DNA of 64,000 nt. It comes from Sandaracinaceae bacterium (GTDB lineage: Bacteria; Myxococcota_A; Polyangia; Polyangiales; JADJQN01). Below the pieces are notes generated by a model. That model did no database searches. It was not told the DNA's origin and was given only the letters and a program-made list of their open reading frames with translations. Made by a program: the position numbers and the translations under genes. The stretch is from positions 1-64,000 of the forward strand of contig JADJQN010000015.1 in assembly GCA_016712745.1 (NCBI GenBank), given 5' to 3'. This document shows, piece by piece, positions 56,397 to 64,000 of the stretch (position 1 is its first letter; every line of letters begins with the position of its first letter).

Positions 56397-57095
56397 CTAC
56401 GCGAGGTCAAACACGAGCGTCTCGCCGTCTTCGATTCCGCTGATGCGCACGCTTGTTTCATCGGAGAGCGCGAGCGCGTCGCCGGCTGATAGTTCTTGAT
56501 CGTTTACACGCACATTCCCGCGCGCGACGTGCACCCACGCATGTCGGCCGCTGGCCAATGTGTGCTCCGCGCTCTGGCCTTTGCCGAACACTCCGGCATA
56601 GAGGGAAACGTCGGCGTGAATCGTGACGCTTCCATCGTGTCCGTCCGACGATGCGACGAGCGCAAGCTTGCCGTCCTTCGCCTCACGCGAAAATGTCTTC
56701 TGCTCATAGCCCGGTTTGATGCCGCGCTTGCTCGGCATGATCCAAATTTGCAGGAAGTGAACCGGCTCCGTTTGCGAGCCGTTGAATTCAGAGTGCGTCA
56801 CGCCCGTGCCAGCGCTCATTCGTTGAACATCACCCGGACGAATGACGGAACCCGTACCCATTGAATCGCGATGCTCGATTGCGCCTTGGAGCACATAAGA
56901 AATGATCTCCATGTCTGCATGCGGGTGGGTACCAAAACCCTGCCCGGCATCCACGCGATCCTCGTTGATGACGCGCAGCGAACGGAAGCCCATATGCGCG
57001 GGGTCGTAGTAGCCCGCAAATGAAAAGGTGTGGTGGCTATCGAGCCAGCCGTGGTTCGCGTGTCCCCGTTCGTCCGCGCGCCTTAGAGTCAGCAT
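56397..57095 (-). CDS. Pirin family protein
   Basis: 232 residues, bicupin. Metal site FGTHPHADMEIISYVLQGAI and RMSAGTGVTHSEFNG, with FLQIWIMPSKRGIKPGYEQK. Related YhhW-type proteins have quercetin 2,3-dioxygenase activity. Confidence 0.93.
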   Translation of the reverse strand: MLTLRRADERGHANHGWLDSHHTFSFAGYYDPAHMGFRSLRVINEDRVDAGQGFGTHPHADMEIISYVLQGAIEHRDSMGTGSVIRPGDVQRMSAGTGVTHSEFNGSQTEPVHFLQIWIMPSKRGIKPGYEQKTFSREAKDGKLALVASSDGHDGSVTIHADVSLYAGVFGKGQSAEHTLASGRHAWVHVARGNVRVNDQELSAGDALALSDETSVRISGIEDGETLVFDLA

Positions 57096-57139
57096 GAGCG
57101 CAGCATATCCCGGCCTGCGAATCTCTGTATATTCGAACT

Positions 57140-57640
57140 ATGATTTCGGTGCTTTCGACGCTGCGACTGACGCTCGAGCCGCTGTCCATAATCCATGCAG
57201 ATGAAATGCACTCCGTGCTCGCGCACGAGGCTCTCTATGTCTTCATCGGCGGGCAACCACCCACGCGGGAAGAGTTGCGCGCTCGCTATGAAAGGCTTGC
57301 TCGTGGAAGCGCTTCAGCTTCTTCCGAAACCTGGGTGAATCTGATTGTGCGCATGCGCGACACAGGCAGGGCTGTGGGAACGGTGCAAGCGACCATCTTG
57401 GGGCAGGGCGAGGAACGCCGAGCGAAAGTCGCCTGGGTGATAGGCGTCGATTGGCAAGGCGAGGGCTTCGCGACAGAAGCCGCGCGTGCCCTCCTTGCGC
57501 AGCTTGCTCTGGAGAGCGTTCATTCGATCGAGGCCAGCATTCACCCGAGCCACGTGGCGTCGCAGCGCGTGGCGGCGAACATCGGGCTCTCGCTCACGCA
57601 CGAGCTCGATGCCGGCGAGCAAGTCTGGCGTTCAACCTGA
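57140..57640 (+). CDS. GNAT-family N-acetyltransferase
   Basis: 166 residues, RimJ/RimL-like: GRAVGTVQATIL, VAWVIGVDWQGEGFATEAAR (acetyl-CoA loop), ASQRVAANIGLSLTHELDAG. Substrate unknown. Confidence 0.9.
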   Translation: MISVLSTLRLTLEPLSIIHADEMHSVLAHEALYVFIGGQPPTREELRARYERLARGSASASSETWVNLIVRMRDTGRAVGTVQATILGQGEERRAKVAWVIGVDWQGEGFATEAARALLAQLALESVHSIEASIHPSHVASQRVAANIGLSLTHELDAGEQVWRST

Positions 57641-57643
57641 TAG

Positions 57644-58801
57644 TTAGAGTCCGAGCGACGATTCGAACATGTCGAGAATCTTCGACCAGCCGGCGGCCGT
57701 TCGCGAAACGTACTCGGGTAAGACACCTTCATGGTGAAGTACGAGCTCTGTTCCGCCATCGATTTCAATGAAATCTATTTTCAGTGTGCTGATCTCTGGG
57801 GACAGGGACGGGACCTCAAACGTAAACACCAACCGTCGGGGGCGAACGAGCTCGAGATACTCCCCCGTGTGCTCAACTTCCTGTCCGTCACGCAGGGCGA
57901 CCAGAGAAAAAGCTCCGCCCTCGCGCGCATCGATCGTTGCCCGAACAATCTTGCCGCTGCCCTGCGGTGCCATCCACACTTTGGCTTTCGCAGGATCGAG
58001 CCAGGCATCATAGATCTTCTCCGGCGCGGACTTATACCTGCGTACGACACGCACCGTCTTGAGCGCGCCTTCGAGCAATGTGAAGAGCGTTTCGAAATGC
58101 TTTTCGGAGCCGCCCGGATTGAAGGCCGGCGTGTCCGAGATGGTCCACCCGTGCCTGCAGCCTTCGTAGGTTTCGATGCGATGATGCACGCGCGCTTCCA
58201 CGAGTGAAGCTTCGAGACGCTCTCTCATGGCTGGCGGAAATGTCGGATCGTCAATCGCAGCACCGATGTAGACCTCACCTTTAATCCGCGCCGCCGTGAG
58301 GTGTGCGCTTTCTGGCCTGTCGGTCGCGAGATTTCCTCCGTGGTACGACGCGCAGGCAACGACGCGATCGGGAAAACTCCCGGCCGTGATCAGTGCATAG
58401 CGGCCTCCCATGCAATAACCAACGACACCGACATGGGGCTGCGTTACACGCTCTTCACGTGCGAGCTGATCGAGAAATGCCTCCGCATCATCACGCATCA
58501 TCGTTGTCGTGAGCGAACCCACGTACTTGGCGAACCACGCATTTACTTTCTCGGTGTCGGCGAAGAGCTCCTCAACATTTGGGGGCGGGGCGAAGCCAGT
58601 GTGCCGATAGAACATATTCGGAAGGAATACGTAGTAGCCGCGTGCCGCGAGTCTCTCCGCCATGTCCAAAATCGCCGGACGCACGCCGAATGCATCGGGA
58701 TAGACGATAACTGCTGGCCACGGGCCTTGGCCTTCGGGCCGCACGATGGTGGCGTCGCAGATGCCGGCCTTTGTCTTGATTCGAATTTCAGTGCGCGGCA
58801 T
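57644..58801 (-). CDS. Dienelactone hydrolase fused to SRPBCC/AHSA1 domain
   Basis: 385 residues. Residues 1-245: alpha/beta hydrolase with GVVGYCMGGRYALI (Cys nucleophile, DLH-type), Asp in YIGAAIDDPTFPP and CRHGWTISD (His). Residues 250-385: SRPBCC/AHSA1 fold, VRRYKSAPEKIYDAWLDPAK and LVFTFEVPSLSPEISTLKID. Both halves are complete, so this is a real fusion or a lost stop; the hinge is at ALKTVRVVRRYK. Confidence 0.88.
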   Translation of the reverse strand: MPRTEIRIKTKAGICDATIVRPEGQGPWPAVIVYPDAFGVRPAILDMAERLAARGYYVFLPNMFYRHTGFAPPPNVEELFADTEKVNAWFAKYVGSLTTTMMRDDAEAFLDQLAREERVTQPHVGVVGYCMGGRYALITAGSFPDRVVACASYHGGNLATDRPESAHLTAARIKGEVYIGAAIDDPTFPPAMRERLEASLVEARVHHRIETYEGCRHGWTISDTPAFNPGGSEKHFETLFTLLEGALKTVRVVRRYKSAPEKIYDAWLDPAKAKVWMAPQGSGKIVRATIDAREGGAFSLVALRDGQEVEHTGEYLELVRPRRLVFTFEVPSLSPEISTLKIDFIEIDGGTELVLHHEGVLPEYVSRTAAGWSKILDMFESSLGL

Positions 58802-58808
58802 CGGGCCT

Positions 58809-59285
58809 CTAGGTTTTCGCGATACTCGGATAGATGCGCTTCAAAAGTTGCATGGTGGACTGGCGCTTCTCAGGCGACACCAGAAGCACGATCGGCAACG
58901 CGTCGCCGGAATGAATTGAAAGCTGCTCTTCCCTGCGCTTGGGCACGCGCTTGATCTCGATGTGGGTAGCGCTGCCGCGGCGCTCGAGCATCGCCTGCAA
59001 AAGCGGATGCGATGCAGCGTGGCGATGGCGTTGCCAAACGATGAACGCGCCCACCAGGAGCAATGCGCCAAGGCCCCAGGCGATAACGGTCGAAATTGGG
59101 AACGGATTATCTCCTGGGTGAAGCAACCGCGCTTCACGGAGCTTGAAAAAGCCCATGACCATCGCGGCGATCGAAAATCCTGCGATCGTGATACCGAGGG
59201 TACGCATCGGGGAGAGTTGTTCGTCGACAAGCTTTACGAGCGCGAGCCGGTCGTCTTCACTCAAGGCTTTTACGATCGTCTTCAC
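58809..59285 (-). CDS. Small membrane protein, unknown
   Basis: 158 residues with two membrane helices (LGITIAGFSIAAMVMGFFKL, VIAWGLGALLLVGAFIVWQR) and a soluble C-terminus (SIHSGDALPIVLLVSPEKRQ). Seven bases upstream of the hydrolase gene start on the same strand. No family recognised. Confidence 0.65.
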   Translation of the reverse strand: MKTIVKALSEDDRLALVKLVDEQLSPMRTLGITIAGFSIAAMVMGFFKLREARLLHPGDNPFPISTVIAWGLGALLLVGAFIVWQRHRHAASHPLLQAMLERRGSATHIEIKRVPKRREEQLSIHSGDALPIVLLVSPEKRQSTMQLLKRIYPSIAKT

Positions 59286-59344
59286 GCGCGCGATGGTAAC
59301 CGAAATAGTGCGCGTTGGCAGTGTCGGTGTAGACTGCGGGCGTT

Positions 59345-60082
59345 ATGACCATCGATGGCGAAGAAGATCTGGCAGCACTGCGAAGAATCGGCAAAGTAGT
59401 TGCGCTAGCGCGCGACGCCATGCTGGCCGAAGCGAAGGCCGGGGTCTCTACGCTCGAGCTCGACGAAGTGGGACGCGACGTCATGAAGGCGCACAAGGCA
59501 CGATCCGCCCCAAAGCTTGCTTACAAGTTTCCCGGCTTCACTTGCATCAGCGTAAATGAAGACCTCGCGCACGGTATCCCGTCCAAGAAGCGCCTTCGCG
59601 ACGGAGATCTCGTGAACATCGATGTGTCGGCGGAGCTCGACGGATACTGGGCCGACACTGGTGCGAGCACCGCGGTGGGCGATGTTTCGCCACGCGTTGA
59701 GGAGCTGCTCGAAGTGACGAAGAAAGCGCAACTTGACGCGATGTCTCAGGCGCGTGCCGGGAAGCCGCTCAATATCGTTGGACAGGTAGTCGAGAAGCAC
59801 GCCAAGCGTCATGGGTTTCGCATCATCGAGACGCTCGGCGGTCACGGAGTAGGGCGCTTCATACACGAAGACCCACATGTGCCAAACCATTTTATTCGTC
59901 GCGAGAAGAAGCCTCTCTGGGAAGGACTCGTTCTGACGATCGAGCCGTTCTTGACGATGAGCGCGACCGAAGTCTTTGAGCTCGATGACGGTTGGACGTT
60001 GCGGACGGTGGACGGTTGCCTGGGCGCGCAGTTCGAGCACACCTTCGTGGTGATGAATGGCGCGCCCATCGTGCTTACCTAG
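59345..60082 (+). CDS. map: Methionine aminopeptidase, type I
   Basis: 245 residues. Metal ligands in place: DLVNIDVSAELDGYWADTGA (two Asp), GHGVGRFIHEDPHVPNH (His), LTIEPFLTM (Glu) and AQFEHTFVVMNGAP (Glu). Removes N-terminal Met. No SH3 or zinc-finger extension. Confidence 0.95.
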   Translation: MTIDGEEDLAALRRIGKVVALARDAMLAEAKAGVSTLELDEVGRDVMKAHKARSAPKLAYKFPGFTCISVNEDLAHGIPSKKRLRDGDLVNIDVSAELDGYWADTGASTAVGDVSPRVEELLEVTKKAQLDAMSQARAGKPLNIVGQVVEKHAKRHGFRIIETLGGHGVGRFIHEDPHVPNHFIRREKKPLWEGLVLTIEPFLTMSATEVFELDDGWTLRTVDGCLGAQFEHTFVVMNGAPIVLT

Positions 60083-60098
60083 CCGCGCGCTAGTTGGA

Positions 60099-61262
60099 TC
60101 AGACCTGTGCGGGTAGCGAGAAGTAAAACGTTGCGCCATGTCCGACGCGACTCTCGGCCCACATGCGACCACCGTGGCGGTGGACGATGCGACGCGCCAT
60201 CGCAAGTGCCACTCCGTCGCCGGCAAACTCGTGCTGCGAATGCAAGCGTCCGTACGGAACGAATAGACGCTTAGCGTGGTTCATATCGAACCCAGCGCCG
60301 TTGTCGCGAACGAAGAATGCGTCTTGGCCATCAACGCGGCCACCGGTGCCAAGCTCCACGGTGGCCACCGCAGCTGCGCTCGTAAATTTGTGCGCGTTCG
60401 AAAGCAAGGCTTCGATGACTGTGCGCATCATCTCGGGATCGGCGTTGACCATTGCGCGGTCTGGCAGCGACCATTTCACGTGACGCGAAGGTGCACTCGT
60501 CTCGAGCCTTGCCGCGATCTCACGTGCGATTGCACTCAGGTCGACCGCCTGCTTCATCATCGGTACACGATCGACGTGCGCGAGCTTTACAAGATCTTCG
60601 ATGATCGCGTTCATGCGTGTCGATGCGCTCAAAATGTGGTCGATGTATGTGAGATCGATAGCAGGCGCAATTTCAGCGAGGTCTTCGCGAAGCAAATCGG
60701 CAAATCCCATCACTTGACCAACGGGATTGCGCAAATCGTGGGTGACCGCGTACGCGTACGCCTCGAAGTCTTTGGTGAATGCTTCGCGTTCGATGCCGAC
60801 GTCTGAAGGGCGGTTATCCGCCTGAAGTGATGAGCCCGCGGACGACGTTGCGTCGCCGGCTACAATGACGGCCGAACTGGGCAGCGCGCTCGAATGCCGG
60901 CTCATCCCGAGCCACCGGCGCACTACGTAGGGCAGCCGCCACAGCTCGTCCTTCAAAACGAAGTCGTCCGCGCCCGCTTCCATGCACTCGATTTCGCGCT
61001 CCTTGCCGCCAAATGCACAGACGAAGACGAAGGGCGTGCGTGGTTCACGGGCTCGCGCTTCGCGCAGCGCAGCGTGCCCTGAGTATCCGGGTACGTCGTG
61101 GTCAGAAAGTACGAGGTCAAACTGCCTGGAGTTCCATGCTGTCGTAAACGACGCCTTGTCGTTTGCCAACTCGAGCTCGACGGTAAGGCCAGCACGAACG
61201 AGCGTCCTGCGTACAAGCTCTGCGACTGACGGATCGTCTTCAAGACAAAGAACTCGCGCCAC
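60099..61262 (-). CDS. Receiver-histidine kinase hybrid
   Basis: 387 residues. N-terminal REC domain: VLCLEDDPSVAELVRRTLVR, FDLVLSDHDVPGYSGH (Asp) and FVLKDE (Lys). Then a HisKA with AYAVTHDLRNPVGQVMGFAD (His) and HATPase boxes VRDNGAGFDMNHAKR and GDGVALAMARRIVHRHGGRM. REC-first kinases usually answer to another kinase. Cytoplasmic. Confidence 0.92.
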   Translation of the reverse strand: MARVLCLEDDPSVAELVRRTLVRAGLTVELELANDKASFTTAWNSRQFDLVLSDHDVPGYSGHAALREARAREPRTPFVFVCAFGGKEREIECMEAGADDFVLKDELWRLPYVVRRWLGMSRHSSALPSSAVIVAGDATSSAGSSLQADNRPSDVGIEREAFTKDFEAYAYAVTHDLRNPVGQVMGFADLLREDLAEIAPAIDLTYIDHILSASTRMNAIIEDLVKLAHVDRVPMMKQAVDLSAIAREIAARLETSAPSRHVKWSLPDRAMVNADPEMMRTVIEALLSNAHKFTSAAAVATVELGTGGRVDGQDAFFVRDNGAGFDMNHAKRLFVPYGRLHSQHEFAGDGVALAMARRIVHRHGGRMWAESRVGHGATFYFSLPAQV

Positions 61263-61338
61263 GGTGCCTCCCTGCGATTTCTAACACGGCGCGCGGCGGT
61301 ATTGCACGCGTCAGATTTTCCGCTCATAAGAGCGAGTC

Positions 61339-62733
61339 ATGGCCGCCTTGCACAACGATGCGTCAAACCTCCTTCGTGGCAAGGCGCGTGACGTGGCAGC
61401 GCGCATTCGGGCGCGAGACGTGTCGGCGCTCGAGGTCACGACAGCGGCTCTTGCCGCGATTGAGGAGCTCAACCCATCTCTGAACGCTTTCGTGGAGGTT
61501 GATGAAAGGCGAGCGTTGCGTGCAGCAAAGGCCGTGGACGAGCGCGTTGTGCGCGGCGGCGATTTGCCTAGTTTGCTGGGAGTTCCGAGTGGCATCAAGG
61601 ACCATGAGCACATGCGCGGCATGCATACGCGCGTCGGTTCGCGCGCGTTGTCGTGGTTGGTGTGGCCGGTTGATAGCGAGTTCGTTCGGACTTGCCGCGA
61701 TGGCGGACTTATTCTTTGCGGCAAGCTTGCAACGTCCGAGCTTGCGATTCTTTCCTACGTGCACACGTCGCTTCATCCACCAACGCGGAACCCTCTCGAT
61801 CGAACACGTTACTCGGGCGGCTCGAGCGGCGGGTCCGCGACCGCGGTCGCGTCAGGTATGGTTCCCATTGCTCCCGGGTCCGATGGAGCCGGTTCAATAC
61901 GAATCCCCGCCGCGTTCTGCGGTCTGGTCGGGTGGAAGGCGAGTCGCGGCGTCCTATCCAATCCGCACAAGGACGTGGATGCCGTTGGCTTGGCTGTGAA
62001 CGGTCCTATCGCGCATGACGTGCGTGACGCAGCCATCCTTCTCGAAATACTTGCGGGTCGACCACTTGCGAGTGACCTCGAACGCGCCAGTTCGTACCTC
62101 GCCGCCTGCGATCGCAAACCGCGACAGTTGCGCATTCGCTATTGCGTTAGCTCGCCGGTGAGTGCGGTCGACCCAGAGATCTCCGCAGCCGTCGTGCGAA
62201 CGGCGAAGTTGCTCGAAGGGATGGGACACATCGTAGAGGAAGGCTCCGCCTTGCAGGCCGAGGTCGAAGAGTTTCTTCCCCTCATGTCGAGGCTCATCGC
62301 ATCCATCCCGCTTCTGCCGTTTACCGAGTCATTCACCGAGCCAGTCACGCAATGGATACGTGAGCGCGGGCGCACGGTCAGTTCGGAAACGATGTGGACG
62401 GTAAAGCGTGATCTCGAAGACCGCATACTGCAATGGTTTGGCGACGCCGATGCGTGGCTCCTGCCAACCACACCTGTGTTTGCGCCGAAGGTTGGGGCGT
62501 TCGAGGGTATGGGCGCTGAGAAACTCTTTCATGCTGCGGTACCCAATGGTGCTTTCACAGCAGCGTTCAACGCGTCGGGTCAACCGGCAGTCAGCATGCC
62601 GGCTGCGCGCGCAAGTCACGGATTGCCCATCGGCATCCAGCTCGTCGGTCGCCTAGGCGCGGACCGAGCATTGTTCAGCTTAGCGGCGTCGCTTGAAGAG
62701 GCGCTCGCCTACCAAACGTGGTCTGATAGTTAG
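61339..62733 (+). CDS. Amidase signature family enzyme
   Basis: 464 residues. Ser-cisSer-Lys triad region: [15 protein letters not shown] (Lys), [16 protein letters not shown] (cis-Ser) and [20 protein letters not shown] (nucleophile Ser). Substrate unknown. Confidence 0.93.
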   Translation: MAALHNDASNLLRGKARDVAARIRARDVSALEVTTAALAAIEELNPSLNAFVEVDERRALRAAKAVDERVVRGGDLPSLLGVPSGIKDHEHMRGMHTRVGSRALSWLVWPVDSEFVRTCRDGGLILCGKLATSELAILSYVHTSLHPPTRNPLDRTRYSGGSSGGSATAVASGMVPIAPGSDGAGSIRIPAAFCGLVGWKASRGVLSNPHKDVDAVGLAVNGPIAHDVRDAAILLEILAGRPLASDLERASSYLAACDRKPRQLRIRYCVSSPVSAVDPEISAAVVRTAKLLEGMGHIVEEGSALQAEVEEFLPLMSRLIASIPLLPFTESFTEPVTQWIRERGRTVSSETMWTVKRDLEDRILQWFGDADAWLLPTTPVFAPKVGAFEGMGAEKLFHAAVPNGAFTAAFNASGQPAVSMPAARASHGLPIGIQLVGRLGADRALFSLAASLEEALAYQTWSDS

Positions 62734-62769
62734 CCGTTCCACTTTCTCAACGGGTAAAGCGAGCTCCGC

Positions 62770-63288
62770 ATGAATAACTACGACCAAGAGAATGCCCAAT
62801 GCTTTGTCTACACTCAAAAGGAAGGGCTCCTGTCGGCGGCGGCGCATGATCTCAAGATTCGCGTGAGCCGCTTCGCAATCCAGATCGATGACGCGAGCGT
62901 GCGCGGCTCGTTCGACCCGAGCTCACTCCAAGTTATCTGCGCGACGCATCATGGTATCGATGCGCCGACGGCACTTTCGTCGCGCGACCGAGCAACCATT
63001 GAGGAAAACATTCTTGGCGAAGTTCTGCATGCGACGGCGTTTCCGGTGATTGAGTTCACCTCAGACGCGGTGGTGCGCACTCCGGACGGGAGCCGTATCG
63101 ATGGGCAGCTTCATTTGCATGGCACGACTCGCCCGTTGTCCGTGTTCGCAAAGCAAAGCATCGAGTGCGAAGTCGTCCTCGATCAGCATGACTTCGGCAT
63201 CAAGCCCTACAGCGCAATGCTAGGCTCGTTGCGCGTACAACCGCATGTCCGAGTCGTGCTGAAGCTTGTGCCGCCCGCAAAGCCTTAG
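62770..63288 (+). CDS. YceI family protein (cytoplasmic)
   Basis: 172 residues, YceI-like: EGLLSAAAHDLKIRVSRFAI, TIEENILGEVLHATAFPVIE and GQLHLHGTTRPLSVFAK. No signal peptide, unlike the yceI gene at 21217. Ends tail-to-tail with the PEGA gene. Confidence 0.88.
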   Translation: MNNYDQENAQCFVYTQKEGLLSAAAHDLKIRVSRFAIQIDDASVRGSFDPSSLQVICATHHGIDAPTALSSRDRATIEENILGEVLHATAFPVIEFTSDAVVRTPDGSRIDGQLHLHGTTRPLSVFAKQSIECEVVLDQHDFGIKPYSAMLGSLRVQPHVRVVLKLVPPAKP

Positions 63289-64000
63289 AACGAACCGCGC
63301 ACGCCAAACGTGGCGCCTGTGTTGGTCACCATCAGGTCGTACTGCAGCGGATGCGCGAGCAAGAAGTAGGTTGCTGTGCCGAGCGCCGCGATGCCCAAGC
63401 CAAGAAGCACTCCGCTTTGCGCGCCGAAATGCACTTGCGATCCGTCGTCGAGAACATCGCCATTTGTCGCGAGCGTAGAGAGCGACGAGACGAGCATGGG
63501 AACGGCCGCCACTGCCAGCCCACCTGCGATGACATAGTTCCACGGCGACACACGTGACTCGCGATGCTCGGCATTCACGACCCGAGCCGCGTCGGCAGCT
63601 TCAGCCGGTGTCGGCGCTCCCGAGTTTCCTTCGGTGAGCGTGACGTCAACCGCAGTTTCCTGATGGAGCGCCACATCAATATCGCGTTGCTCGGCCGCGT
63701 ATCCGTCGCGCCGCACTACAACGCGATGATGGCCTGGTGCGATGCCGCGGAAGAACGGCGTCTGCCCGAGAGTCTCCCCATCGGATTCGACACTCGCACC
63801 ACTCGGAGTACTGCGGACGCGTAGGAAACCGAGCGTGCCCGCGCTCTGACGCTGACGCGCTTCGAAGACGGCCGCATCGGCGGCATCGAGAATGCTTCCG
63901 AGATGCTCGACGTCGCCTTCTCCCCCAAAGCTATGCGATTCGGCATTGACGAGCGTGACAGTGACCGAGCTTGGCGTTGATTGATCGCGCCGTGCCCACA
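63285..64000 (-). CDS. PEGA-domain membrane protein, 5'-partial
   Basis: At least 238 residues; the start lies beyond the window. A PEGA domain reads FLRVRSTPSGASVESDGETL, GQTPFFRGIAPGHHRVVVRR, then a linker, two membrane helices (VIAGGLAVAAVPMLVSSL, GVLLGLGIAALGTATYFL) and a short tail. Common in myxobacteria, usually surface-anchored; role unknown. Confidence 0.85.
   Translation of the reverse strand, partial: WARRDQSTPSSVTVTLVNAESHSFGGEGDVEHLGSILDAADAAVFEARQRQSAGTLGFLRVRSTPSGASVESDGETLGQTPFFRGIAPGHHRVVVRRDGYAAEQRDIDVALHQETAVDVTLTEGNSGAPTPAEAADAARVVNAEHRESRVSPWNYVIAGGLAVAAVPMLVSSLSTLATNGDVLDDGSQVHFGAQSGVLLGLGIAALGTATYFLLAHPLQYDLMVTNTGATFGVRGSF

Overview
The DNA is GC-rich. It carries large Ser/Thr-kinase, PEGA-domain and ECF-sigma genes, and many genes are packed with ATGA stop/start overlaps. 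This suggests a myxobacterium-like delta-proteobacterium (Polyangiales type); the taxon is an inference. Single-base indels break many otherwise well-conserved reading frames. They are densest in 1-8.3 kb and sporadic to 47.4 kb, so part of the 'pseudogene' signal is probably residual sequence error.

Layout. (1) 1-9.7 kb is a mobile element: a broken P4-like primase/helicase ATPase, a broken endonuclease-fold protein, unknown frameshifted genes, an XRE repressor with an ImmA/IrrE protease, then an ATGA-linked DUF2924 / small protein / large serine recombinase / HTH set. (2) 9.9-19.1 kb (minus) is a ten-gene operon joined by ATGA overlaps that reads as an arsenosugar pathway: DUF547, radical-SAM ArsS, peroxiredoxin-like protein, an ArsC-MTA phosphorylase fusion, Pit phosphate permease, TVP38, FAD disulfide reductase, the two 'arsenosugar' transferases (TIGR04282/TIGR04283) and an AhpD-like protein. 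(3) 19.2-21.0 kb (minus) is a RiPP-type set: a Cys-repeat precursor, a DUF692 (MNIO) enzyme and a DUF2063 partner. (4) 21.2-42.8 kb holds a yceI gene, a gene split by an IS3-family element, an ECF sigma/anti-sigma/peroxiredoxin set, arsM-egtB-DUF427-egtD, a P460 lipoprotein / glycosyltransferase / FAD-polyferredoxin operon, a kinase and AhpD-like gene, a second ECF sigma, osmC and trxA. (5) 43.5-48.0 kb (minus) is an oxidative-stress operon: fur/perR-like, katG, dps, DUF2202, zip. (6) 48.1-51.5 kb is scarred: a ZIP/histidine-kinase chimera, PAP2, a small mobile-element protein, palindromic repeats and a beheaded aldo/keto reductase. (7) 51.7-55.4 kb is nhaA-arsD-arsA. (8) 55.6-64 kb is ordinary chromosome: VOC fragment, pirin, GNAT, dienelactone hydrolase, MetAP, REC-kinase, amidase, YceI, PEGA.

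Main result. One motif, (T/C)GTAAC(G/A)-N14-GRGACN, read by eye with invariant spacing, lies upstream of the RiPP set, the ten-gene arsenosugar operon, yceI, arsM-egtBD, the P460/glycosyltransferase operon, the small-protein/kinase operon, trxA, probably osmC, and the ECF sigma gene at 41193. I infer a single autoregulated ECF-sigma regulon of about 25 genes that couples arsenic methylation and arsenosugar formation to an MNIO-modified cysteine peptide, ergothioneine synthesis and envelope glycosylation. ArsDA with NhaA at 51.7-55.4 kb is a second arsenic module without this motif.
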